Source of the DNA: CAZWKQ01 sp964634005
GTDB taxonomy: Bacteria > Bacteroidota > Bacteroidia > Bacteroidales > JACABE01
Direction of reading: 5' to 3'
NCBI GenBank assembly: GCA_964634005.1
Contig: CAZWKQ010000001.1
Location: forward strand, 62,001-126,000
Length of the DNA stretch: 64,000 bases
Shown: piece by piece, positions 17,360-25,187 of the stretch
Layout of the letters: every line of letters starts with the position of its first letter
Numbering within the stretch: the first letter of the stretch is position 1
The notes under the pieces: generated by a model
Told to the model about the DNA's origin: nothing
Seen by the model: only the letters and a program-made list of their open reading frames with translations
The model's database searches: none
Translations under genes and position numbers: made by a program

Positions 17360-18367
17360 CTATTGAGCCAATCTTTCGGTTAAATCAACTATACGGTTTG
17401 AATATCCGTATTCATTATCGTACCATGAAACAACTTTTACAAAGTTCCCATCCATAACCTGAGTTAACATTGAATCGAAAATTGATGAATGCTTATTTCC
17501 GATAATATCAACACTAACAATAGGATCGGTGCAGTATTCCAATATGCCTTTCATTGTGGTTTCTGCAGCTTGTTTCATAGCAGCATTTATTTCTTCTTTT
17601 GTAACTTTCTTTGTAAGTTCTACAGTTAAATCAACAACAGAGCCGTCAGGAGTTGGAACTCTCATTGCAAAACCATCAAGTTTGCCAGATAATTCGGGGA
17701 TTACTAATCCAACAGCCTTTGCAGCACCTGTTTTTGTGGGTATTATTGAAACACCGGCTGCTCTTGCTCTACGTAAATCGCTATGAGGAGAATCGAGTAT
17801 AATTTGATCATTTGTGTATGAATGAACTGTATTCATAAGGCCTCTTACGATACCGAAGTTATCATTCAACACTTTAGCTACCGGAGCCAAACAATTTGTT
17901 GTACAAGAAGCATTTGAGATGAACTGCATTTCGGGTTTTAGCATATGGTCGTTAACACCAAGAACTATTGTAGCATCTACATCGTCTTTATTGTCGGCAG
18001 GAACTGTTAATATTACTTTCTTTGCACCGGCAGTAATGTGTTTTCCCATTTTTTCCTTATTACGGAAAACTCCCGTAGATTCTATAACAATATCAACGCC
18101 TAATTCTTTCCATGGCAAATTTATCGGATCTTTTTCAGCGTAAATTTTTATTCTTTTGCCGTTAACTACTAAATAATCTCCGTCAACACTAACTTCTCCG
18201 GGAAATTTTCCATGAATTGAATCATATTTCAACAAATGACCCAATGTTGCTGCATTAGTCAAATCATTCAATGCAACTACCTCAATATTATCTTTTTGTA
18301 TTAAACCTCTGAAGGTTATTCTGCCAATTCTACCAAAACCATTGATAGCTACTTTGATTTTAGCCAT
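17360..18367 (-). CDS. gapA: Type I glyceraldehyde-3-phosphate dehydrogenase
   Basis: Oxidises glyceraldehyde 3-phosphate to 1,3-bisphosphoglycerate. NGFGRIGR at residues 9-16 is the Rossmann loop, and Asp35 in ALNDLT favours NAD over NADP. The catalytic Cys155 lies in SNASCTTNC and the partner His182 in TVHSYTND. Length 335 is normal. It has its own -7 element at 18409 and a terminator, so it is a single-gene transcript. Confidence 0.97.
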   Translation of the reverse strand: MAKIKVAINGFGRIGRITFRGLIQKDNIEVVALNDLTNAATLGHLLKYDSIHGKFPGEVSVDGDYLVVNGKRIKIYAEKDPINLPWKELGVDIVIESTGVFRNKEKMGKHITAGAKKVILTVPADNKDDVDATIVLGVNDHMLKPEMQFISNASCTTNCLAPVAKVLNDNFGIVRGLMNTVHSYTNDQIILDSPHSDLRRARAAGVSIIPTKTGAAKAVGLVIPELSGKLDGFAMRVPTPDGSVVDLTVELTKKVTKEEINAAMKQAAETTMKGILEYCTDPIVSVDIIGNKHSSIFDSMLTQVMDGNFVKVVSWYDNEYGYSNRIVDLTERLAQ

Positions 18368-18408
18368 GTTTTTGAATATTTTTATTAATAAATAATTTTA
18401 TTTTTCTA

Positions 18409-18416
18409 CAAAATTA
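18409..18416 (-). promoter_or_regulatory. -7 element for gapA
   Basis: CAAAATTA on the plus strand (TAATTTTG on the minus strand), 42 bases before the ATG. Confidence 0.55.
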
Positions 18417-18465
18417 CAAATTTTATCATAACCTGTAATTTGGTATATTAATTTTTAGTTCAACT

Positions 18466-19653
18466 TTATTCGATAAACAAAACTAATCCTTTTAAATACT
18501 CGCTTTCAGGATGATAAATATTTATAGGATGATCGGCACTTTGCGAAAGTTGATGAAGTATTTTCACATTTCTTCCGGCAATTGCCGAAGCTGTGAATAT
18601 CATAGTCCTGAAATCATCTTTTGATATTGCCTGAGAACAAGAAAAAGTAAAAAGTATACTTCCGCTTTTCATCTTCTTAATAACTTTGGTATTGATATTT
18701 CTATATCCTTTCAAGCCTTTTTCTTTTAGATGTATTTGTTTTGCAAATGCAGGCGGGTCTAAAATTACAATATCATAATCTTCAGTATAATTTTCGATAT
18801 AATCGAATGCATCTTCCAAAAATGATTTATGTGAGGCAGTTTTACCAAAATTTATCTCAACATTTTTGTCGGTTAATTCTATTGCACTTTTCGAACTATC
18901 AACACTGTGAACCAAAGCAGCTCCCGATTTTAAAGCCGAAACGGAAAACCCTCCGGTATAGCAAAATACATTCAGTACTTTTTTGTTTTTACAATAATTT
19001 TCGAGTAATTTCCTATTTTCTCTTTGATCATTAAAAAAGCCTGTTTTTTGACCGTCAACAAAATCAATAAGGAAAATATTTCCATTCTCGACTACTTTAA
19101 TAGGATTTTCGGCAGTATTATATAAAAAACCATTTTTAAAATAATTTGCATTTGATAAAGTTGATTCGCTTTTATTATATATTGCATTAATATTCAACTC
19201 TTTTATTGACAATAAAGATTTTGTTATTACGTCTCTTAGTTTAAAAGCTCCATTATTATGAAATTGAACAACAGCCAAATCATTATAGCAATCGACAATT
19301 AAACCGGGTATCATATCGCTTTCACCATGAATAAGCCTGAATGTGTTGGTTGACGGATTGTTTATCAATCCTAAGCTCTTTCTCAGATTGAAAGCATTTG
19401 CAACTTTATTCCTCCAGTATTCTTCATTATATTGTTCTTTTTTGAAAGAAAAGATTTTTGCGGCTATACTGCCTTCAGCTTGAAAAAAACCCGATGCTAA
19501 ATATTTTTTGTCATAAGAGTAAATATCAACAATATCGCCATCTTCGGGTTCGCCCGTAATTCCTTCGATAGCCCCCGTAAAAACCCATGGATGATACCTT
19601 AAGACGGATTTTTCTTTATCTTTTTTTAGTAGTATTTTAATGAAATCGCTCAT
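18466..19653 (-). CDS. rlmI: Class I SAM-dependent rRNA methyltransferase (RlmI-like)
   Basis: A 395-residue protein with an N-terminal PUA-like RNA-binding domain (about residues 1-75), an EEHD-like linker containing the FNDQRENRKLL segment, and a C-terminal Rossmann methyltransferase domain: SAM motif VLNVFCYTGGFS and catalytic-region LDPPAF. Relatives methylate a cytosine in 23S rRNA (m5C1962 in E. coli). It lies 3 bases downstream of rsmG on the same strand, so the two rRNA-modifying genes form an operon. Site specificity is inferred from the family. Confidence 0.88.
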   Translation of the reverse strand: MSDFIKILLKKDKEKSVLRYHPWVFTGAIEGITGEPEDGDIVDIYSYDKKYLASGFFQAEGSIAAKIFSFKKEQYNEEYWRNKVANAFNLRKSLGLINNPSTNTFRLIHGESDMIPGLIVDCYNDLAVVQFHNNGAFKLRDVITKSLLSIKELNINAIYNKSESTLSNANYFKNGFLYNTAENPIKVVENGNIFLIDFVDGQKTGFFNDQRENRKLLENYCKNKKVLNVFCYTGGFSVSALKSGAALVHSVDSSKSAIELTDKNVEINFGKTASHKSFLEDAFDYIENYTEDYDIVILDPPAFAKQIHLKEKGLKGYRNINTKVIKKMKSGSILFTFSCSQAISKDDFRTMIFTASAIAGRNVKILHQLSQSADHPINIYHPESEYLKGLVLFIE

Positions 19654-19656
19654 TTG

Positions 19657-20286
19657 CTAATTTTTATCTTTATAAATATGAACTACTTTTTTAGTTTCGA
19701 AATAAGGTTCTTTAAAAAAATTACTTATCTCAAAAATTTTCACTTTACTGTTTAGTGATTGTATTTCTTCGTCAATATCACCACCTTTCAAATACAAAAC
19801 TCCATTTTTTAAAGAATTTTGGTTTTTTGACAGTATATTTTTTTCAACCAAAGACCAAAATTCGGGTAAACGCATTACAGCCCTACTAACAATGAAGTTA
19901 TACTTTTCGTTATGATCTTCAATTCTGATTTTCTCGGAACTGACATTTTTTAGGTTTAACTTGTCTGAAATATCCTGAACAACGCCGATTTTTTTTCCGA
20001 TAGAATCAACAAGATGAAAATGGCAATCGGGAAAAAAAATTGCCAGTGGTATTCCGGGAAAACCTCCGCCCGTACCGACATCCAAAATCTTAGTACCTTT
20101 TTTGAAATTAATGACTTTAGCTATTGCCAAAGAGTGCAATAGATGATTAACATTAAAGTTATCAATATCTTTGCGTGAGATAAGATTTATTTTTTGATTC
20201 CATTCTTTATAAATCGGAAATAAAAAATTAAATTTCTCAATTTGCTCTTCAGTAAGTTCAGGAAAATATTCTGATAAAAAATTCAT
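19657..20286 (-). CDS. rsmG: 16S rRNA (guanine-527-N7)-methyltransferase
   Basis: Methylates G527 of 16S rRNA. The 209-residue protein has the SAM-binding motif ILDVGTGGGFPGIPLA, which is characteristic of RsmG/GidB, and FIVSRAVMRLPEF further on. It is the first gene of a two-gene transcript with rlmI and has a -7 element at 20351 facing a divergent promoter. Confidence 0.93.
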   Translation of the reverse strand: MNFLSEYFPELTEEQIEKFNFLFPIYKEWNQKINLISRKDIDNFNVNHLLHSLAIAKVINFKKGTKILDVGTGGGFPGIPLAIFFPDCHFHLVDSIGKKIGVVQDISDKLNLKNVSSEKIRIEDHNEKYNFIVSRAVMRLPEFWSLVEKNILSKNQNSLKNGVLYLKGGDIDEEIQSLNSKVKIFEISNFFKEPYFETKKVVHIYKDKN

Positions 20287-20350
20287 ATTTACAAGTAAAT
20301 AACAAAAAGATGTGAAAAAATACTATACGCTATTTTATAAATGCAGTTTG

Positions 20351-20358
20351 CAAAGTTA
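20351..20358 (-). promoter_or_regulatory. -7 element for rsmG-rlmI
   Basis: CAAAGTTA on the plus strand (TAACTTTG on the minus strand), 65 bases before the rsmG ATG. It abuts the plus-strand element at 20359. Confidence 0.5.
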
Positions 20359-20366
20359 TATTTTTG
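20359..20366 (+). promoter_or_regulatory. -7 element for the glucosaminidase gene
   Basis: TATTTTTG, 38 bases before the ATG at 20404, immediately next to the opposite-strand element. Confidence 0.5.
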
Positions 20367-20403
20367 TTTTATTAAAATACAATTAATGTTATTCGATTAA
20401 AAG

Positions 20404-21366
20404 ATGAAAAAAATATTGTTGTTAATTATTATTACAGGTACTATTATTCAAAACGTTAGAACTCAAGAACTAAAAAAAATAACAGTTAAAGAATACATTG
20501 AAACATACAAGGAAATAGCTATTTTTAATATGAACAATTACAAGATTCCCGCAAGTATAACGCTTGCACAGGGTATTCTTGAGTCGGCAAACGGTAACAG
20601 CGAATTGGCCAAAAACGCTAATAATCATTTCGGAATAAAATGCCATAAGGGATGGGAAGGGAAGACATATTTCAAAGATGACGATTCAAAAAACGAGTGT
20701 TTCAGAGTATATGAAAATCCTGCAGAATCTTTCAGAGACCATTCGCAATTTTTAAGGTCACGCCCAAGATATTCTTCTTTGTTTTTGCTTGAAATAACCG
20801 ATTACAAAGGCTGGGCACAAGGATTAAAGGACGCAGGTTATGCTACAAATCCAAATTATCCTCAATTGTTGATAAAAATTATTGAAGAAAACAAGCTTTT
20901 TCTTTTCGATATTGGAAATGCTAATATTGCTAATGTTGAAAATATACCTGAAGTAAGTTTCAGACAAATCAATGATGATGAGGATGATTTTGAAGCCGTT
21001 TCAATAGAAGGAAATAACAGAAGAGTTTATTTAAACAACAATATCAAATTTATTTTCGCAAAACCGGACGATAATTTCAAAAAAATTGCAGATGACTTTG
21101 AAATGAAACCTAATGAGATAATACGTTATAACGATTTTTCGGAAAATTATAAACTTAAAAGCGGCGAAAAAGTTTATATTCAGCCTAAAAGAAGAAGAGG
21201 TTTTGCAGAATTTCACATTGTTAGAGAAGGAGAAACAATGTTTTCGATTTCGCAATATTATGGTATTAAATTAAGGATACTATATAAGAAAAACCGTATG
21301 GAAGCCGGCACCCTGCCTGCTATAGGTCAGAAATTATGGTTAAAGAAAAGAAAACCTGCAAATTAA
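20404..21366 (+). CDS. Secreted N-acetylglucosaminidase with C-terminal LysM domain
   Basis: A 320-residue peptidoglycan hydrolase. Signal peptide at residues 1-20; glucosaminidase domain at about 35-160, with the catalytic Glu in QGILESA and the NNHFGIKC motif; a variable linker; and a C-terminal LysM-type cell-wall binding repeat (FHIVREGETMFSISQYYGI, about 273-315), with a weaker LysM-like segment before it. This is the FlgJ/Bacteroidota autolysin type that cleaves between GlcNAc and MurNAc. It is convergent with the formate dehydrogenase-like gene; the 4-base spacer has no terminator. Confidence 0.9.
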   Translation: MKKILLLIIITGTIIQNVRTQELKKITVKEYIETYKEIAIFNMNNYKIPASITLAQGILESANGNSELAKNANNHFGIKCHKGWEGKTYFKDDDSKNECFRVYENPAESFRDHSQFLRSRPRYSSLFLLEITDYKGWAQGLKDAGYATNPNYPQLLIKIIEENKLFLFDIGNANIANVENIPEVSFRQINDDEDDFEAVSIEGNNRRVYLNNNIKFIFAKPDDNFKKIADDFEMKPNEIIRYNDFSENYKLKSGEKVYIQPKRRRGFAEFHIVREGETMFSISQYYGIKLRILYKKNRMEAGTLPAIGQKLWLKKRKPAN

Positions 21367-21370
21367 AGAA

Positions 21371-24109
21371 TTAAAAATCTTCAATAATCTCGACTTTACA
21401 GGCAGTTAACTTGAACGGAGCTATTTTCGAGTGAGGATCCAACTCATCACGGGTAAGATTATTTACGGGAGATTCGCTAAAATGCCAAGGCATAAATAAC
21501 TCTCCTTCAAGAACCTCATCGCTGATTTTTAAATAAGTCGTAAGTTCGCCTCTGATTGAAGACACACGTACCTTGCTCCCGTCAGAAAAATTATGTTTAT
21601 TAGCATCGTTAGGATGCATCAAAACGTATGACTTATTTGCAAAAGCATTTAATGTATCGTTTTTCCTCGACATAGTTGCCGAATGGTATTGAAATAAAAT
21701 TCTACCCGAATTGAGTAAAAACGGATATTCATCCGAAACTTTCTCATTTTGCGGGACATAATCAACAGGATTGATTTTTGCTTTCCCGTTAGGTGTATTA
21801 AACTTTTCGAGGAAAAGAGTTGATGTTCCCGGATGCTCTAAATCGTAGCATGGCCATTGAATACTGCCTTTTTCCAGTCTTTTGTAGTTTATTCCTGCCA
21901 TAATTGGTGTAACCAAAGCTATTTCATCGAATATTTCCGATTCATCTACGTACTTTTTCATTGGTTTACCCATTCTCTCGGCAATATCAAGTATTATCTG
22001 CCAGTCTTGACGAGCTAAGCCGGGCGAATCGACAACTTTTCTGACTCTTAAAACCCGTCTGTCGCTGTTTACAAAAGTTCCGTTTTTCTCGGCAAAAGAA
22101 GCAGCAGGCAAAATAACATCGGCAAATTGAGTAGTTTCTGTATGAAATATATCCTGAACAACAATAAAATCGAGTTTTTCGAAAGCTTTTTTAGTATGAT
22201 TGAGATTTGGGTCAGTTACCATAGGGTTTTCGCCCATAATATAAATTCCTTTAATTTTTCCGTCGTAAGCAGCTTTAGCTATTTCAACAGTAGTAAGACC
22301 GGGTTTTGCCGAAAGATTTTCGTAAGGAACTCCCCAAATTTCGGCGACTTTTTTTCTGTTTTCATCATTACTAACAGGTATATAACCCGGATAGTTAATT
22401 GGAGATGCTCCAACATCGGTAGCCCCCTGAACGTTGTTTTGTCCTCTTGGCGGGTCTATTCCGGCTCTTTCCTTGCCTATTTGACCGGTAATAAGCATCA
22501 TATTTATTAATGAGAAAACATTGTTTGTTCCCGTAACCTGCTGACTCATTCCCATTCCTGTTGCTATCATCGAAGTTGGAGACGTTGCATAAATTCTTGC
22601 TGCTTCAGCAATTTTATCTTTTGAAACGCCTGTAATTTCTTCTGTTAGTTCGAGTGTATATTTTTTGGCAAGCTCCTTTAGTTCTTCGTAAGCTTCCATG
22701 CCTCTATCAACCCGATTTAGGATAAAATCTTTATCAATTAAATCGTTTTCGATAATGTAATTTATCATTCCGTTTAATAAAGCTACGTCGGTTCCTAAAC
22801 GAGGCTGCAACCATAAATGAGCATATTTTACCAATGGTGTCCATTTAGGATCAATGATAATTACCTTCATACCTTTACGTATACCTCTTTTAACGTATGT
22901 TGCAGTTATGGGATGAGTTTCAATTATATTATTTCCGGTAACAAGTAAACAATCGGTAGTTTCAAAATCTTCAATAGAATTACTGCCGGCACCGTCTCCT
23001 ATAGATCTTAGCATAGCCGTAACTGTTGATGCGTGACACAAACGGGTGCAATAATCTACATTATTATTACCAAAAACAGTTCTTATAAATTTCTGAAAAA
23101 TGTAGTTATCTTCGTTGGTACATTTAGCCGAAGCATAGCCTGCAAGCGCCTCATTGCCGTATTTTTCAATTATTTCATTAAACTTTTCTGCAATTAAATC
23201 AAGGGCTTCATCCCAAGTGGCTTCAACAAATTTTCCGTTCTTTTTTATTAAAGGAGTTGTAAGTCTTTCTTTACTTTGAACAAATTCATACCCGAATCTA
23301 CCTTTAATACACAGCCTGCCATCATTTGGCAAAACGCCTTCAACGCCGTTTGAACGAACAATTTTTCCGTTTTGCACCCACATTTCGATTTGGCAGCCAA
23401 CTCCGCAATAAGGACAAGTGGTTTGAACTTTTTTATCAATCTTCTCAATATTTATTTCATTACGATGAGGCTTTTCGACTATAGCACCGGTAGGGCAAAG
23501 TTGAATACATTCTCCGCAACCGTCACATTCGGATTTTCCCCAAACGCCAAACCCGCCGATTATATAAGAAGAAATACCCCTATCGGTAAGAGAAAGAATA
23601 TTTTTTCCCTGAACTTCATCACATGCTTTAACACATCGAAAACACTTGATACATTTGGAAGCATCGTAAGTAAGAACGGGAGAACTATCATCAACAGGAT
23701 AATTATAAAGTTGCCAAACCGACGGGAACCTCCTATTTTCGGGATTATCCAAATTATATCTTACCAGAAATTCTCTTAATTCATCAGAATAGGTATTATC
23801 ATAAGCCTCATTATGCTCGGAAATAAGATAATCAAGCAAATATTTTCTTGTATTTTCTATTTCTTCGTCAAATGCAACTACTTGCATACCATCACTAATC
23901 TTGACCGAACATGATGTTACCATATTTTTAGAGCCGTTTATCTTTACCAAACACAATCTGCATGCACCCGTAGGGCTCAATTTTCGGTGATAACACAAAT
24001 TGGGAATTAATATATTATTATCAAGAGCTACTCTCAATAAATTTGAGTCTTTTGCTGCCTTAATCTGTTTCCCGTCAATAGTAACGGAAACAATTTCTTT
24101 TTCAGTCAT
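21371..24109 (-). CDS. fdhA: Formate dehydrogenase alpha-like molybdopterin oxidoreductase, Cys type
   Basis: A 912-residue molybdopterin enzyme. In order: a [2Fe-2S] domain (Cys39, 50, 53, 67); a NuoG-type region where His99 remains but the three Cys expected at H+4, H+7 and H+13 are Tyr103, Thr106 and Arg112; two [4Fe-4S] motifs (Cys153/156/159/163 and 195/198/201/205); the molybdopterin-domain cluster (Cys232/235/239/267); and the active site VDYCTRLCHA, with Cys358 in the place of selenocysteine. Formate oxidation or CO2 reduction is the family role. No partner subunit, fdhD or cofactor gene is nearby, so electron partners must be encoded elsewhere. A 13-base inverted repeat lies directly upstream. 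A different molybdopterin substrate cannot be excluded. Confidence 0.85.
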   Translation of the reverse strand: MTEKEIVSVTIDGKQIKAAKDSNLLRVALDNNILIPNLCYHRKLSPTGACRLCLVKINGSKNMVTSCSVKISDGMQVVAFDEEIENTRKYLLDYLISEHNEAYDNTYSDELREFLVRYNLDNPENRRFPSVWQLYNYPVDDSSPVLTYDASKCIKCFRCVKACDEVQGKNILSLTDRGISSYIIGGFGVWGKSECDGCGECIQLCPTGAIVEKPHRNEINIEKIDKKVQTTCPYCGVGCQIEMWVQNGKIVRSNGVEGVLPNDGRLCIKGRFGYEFVQSKERLTTPLIKKNGKFVEATWDEALDLIAEKFNEIIEKYGNEALAGYASAKCTNEDNYIFQKFIRTVFGNNNVDYCTRLCHASTVTAMLRSIGDGAGSNSIEDFETTDCLLVTGNNIIETHPITATYVKRGIRKGMKVIIIDPKWTPLVKYAHLWLQPRLGTDVALLNGMINYIIENDLIDKDFILNRVDRGMEAYEELKELAKKYTLELTEEITGVSKDKIAEAARIYATSPTSMIATGMGMSQQVTGTNNVFSLINMMLITGQIGKERAGIDPPRGQNNVQGATDVGASPINYPGYIPVSNDENRKKVAEIWGVPYENLSAKPGLTTVEIAKAAYDGKIKGIYIMGENPMVTDPNLNHTKKAFEKLDFIVVQDIFHTETTQFADVILPAASFAEKNGTFVNSDRRVLRVRKVVDSPGLARQDWQIILDIAERMGKPMKKYVDESEIFDEIALVTPIMAGINYKRLEKGSIQWPCYDLEHPGTSTLFLEKFNTPNGKAKINPVDYVPQNEKVSDEYPFLLNSGRILFQYHSATMSRKNDTLNAFANKSYVLMHPNDANKHNFSDGSKVRVSSIRGELTTYLKISDEVLEGELFMPWHFSESPVNNLTRDELDPHSKIAPFKLTACKVEIIEDF

Positions 24110-24117
24110 ACTTACAC

Positions 24118-24149
24118 TTTTTTAACTAATTGTAAAATTAGTTAAAAAA
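24118..24149 (-). promoter_or_regulatory. Inverted repeat upstream of fdhA, possible operator
   Basis: TTTTTTAACTAAT (24118-24130) and ATTAGTTAAAAAA (24137-24149) around a 6-base loop, 9 bases before the fdhA ATG. No T-run follows on the minus strand, so a regulator site or leader hairpin is more likely than a terminator. Confidence 0.45.
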
Positions 24150-24193
24150 AGTCATATTATGGCTTGAAATAATATTATTTCTATTTAAATTTT

Positions 24194-24661
24194 TTATTTC
24201 ATATTTTTCATTTGTGAAGCGTACATGGCAATAAAACCTCCGGTAATGGCAATACTATATGCAGAAATGGGCATATCTTTTATAAATAGAATAGGATAAA
24301 TTAGCATAATCAACTGAGAAATAGAATAAATATGAAATCCTTGCTTTCGAAGATGCCACATTTTATAAACGCCTATAACAGAACTCAAACTTAAAATCAA
24401 ACCTACAACAAAGAAAAGTCTTCCTGCTGATAACATTTTTAACATAATTTCCGAAAACATTTCCCACTCTTTTGGAAATTCAGTTTTTGAAAGAGTATCT
24501 GTAATAGTTGAATGAAAAAGTGAATAAATGGCATTATTTATTACTCCCCAACCATTATTGATAAAACTTAAAACACAAATAACCGTTAACAAAACAGGGC
24601 GTTTTGATGAATTATTATCTGTAATATCGTAATTTAAAAATTTTTCTTCCGAACTATCCAT
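24194..24661 (-). CDS. Small four-helix membrane protein
   Basis: A 155-residue protein with a polar N-terminus and four hydrophobic segments (about residues 22-48, 75-98, 106-126 and 130-148). No known motif is recognised. It lies 84 bases upstream of fdhA on the same strand. The two could be co-transcribed, but the inverted repeat between them leaves this open. No function is proposed. Confidence 0.65.
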   Translation of the reverse strand: MDSSEEKFLNYDITDNNSSKRPVLLTVICVLSFINNGWGVINNAIYSLFHSTITDTLSKTEFPKEWEMFSEIMLKMLSAGRLFFVVGLILSLSSVIGVYKMWHLRKQGFHIYSISQLIMLIYPILFIKDMPISAYSIAITGGFIAMYASQMKNMK

Positions 24662-24666
24662 AAAAC

Positions 24667-24674
24667 TAAATTTG
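24667..24674 (+). promoter_or_regulatory. -7 element for the RlpA-like gene
   Basis: TAAATTTG, 52 bases before the chosen ATG at 24727. On the other strand it lies just before the membrane-protein gene. Confidence 0.5.
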
Positions 24675-24726
24675 GAAACAAAATAAACTATTGTACGTTA
24701 ACTTAAAATATTACAAGTATAAAACA

Positions 24727-25167
24727 ATGTTAAGTTTGCAAAGTTATTCTAAAGTATTTTTCATTGTAGCCTTTTTAACTTTTTTTATTAAAGATTTATT
24801 GTTGGCACAAAATCCGCATGTTGCACCGAAAAAAGTTAAAGCCACTTACTACGCTTCAAAATTTAATGGGAAAAGGACATATTCGGGAGAGAAATACGAT
24901 ACGCATAAATATACTGCCGCACATAAAAGTTTGCCAATGCACAGCATGATAAAGGTTACCAATCCTAAAAACCAAAAAACCGTAGTAGTAAGAATAAACG
25001 ACAGATTCCGTAAAAAGGACTATATTGATTTATCATGGATTGCAGCAAAGGAATTAGGGATTATTAAACACGGTACCGCATATTTATATATTGAACCTGC
25101 AGATACTGTTTTAAATGAACGCCTTAAATTATTTTTCAGTTACGATAACGATTCTATAAGTAACTAA
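24727..25167 (+). CDS. rlpA: RlpA-like septal ring lytic transglycosylase
   Basis: A 146-residue protein with a signal peptide (residues 1-27) and one double-psi beta-barrel domain: ATYYASKFNGKRTYSGEKYD, TAAHKSLPMHSMIKVTN, RINDRF and DLSWIAAKELGI. In relatives this domain cleaves peptidoglycan strands lacking peptides. There is no SPOR domain, so this is a short form. A TTG at 24691 is in frame, but the ATG gives a normal signal peptide. It is convergent with aspS, 20 bases apart, with only a weak hairpin between them. Confidence 0.85.
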   Translation: MLSLQSYSKVFFIVAFLTFFIKDLLLAQNPHVAPKKVKATYYASKFNGKRTYSGEKYDTHKYTAAHKSLPMHSMIKVTNPKNQKTVVVRINDRFRKKDYIDLSWIAAKELGIIKHGTAYLYIEPADTVLNERLKLFFSYDNDSISN

Positions 25168-25187
25168 AAGCTGATTAATAGTTTTAT

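Noticed and set aside
23027..23060. Possible selenocysteine at the fdhA active site
   Set aside because: The codon at the Sec position encodes Cys (residue 358 in RLCHA); there is no in-frame TGA and no SECIS hairpin is needed.
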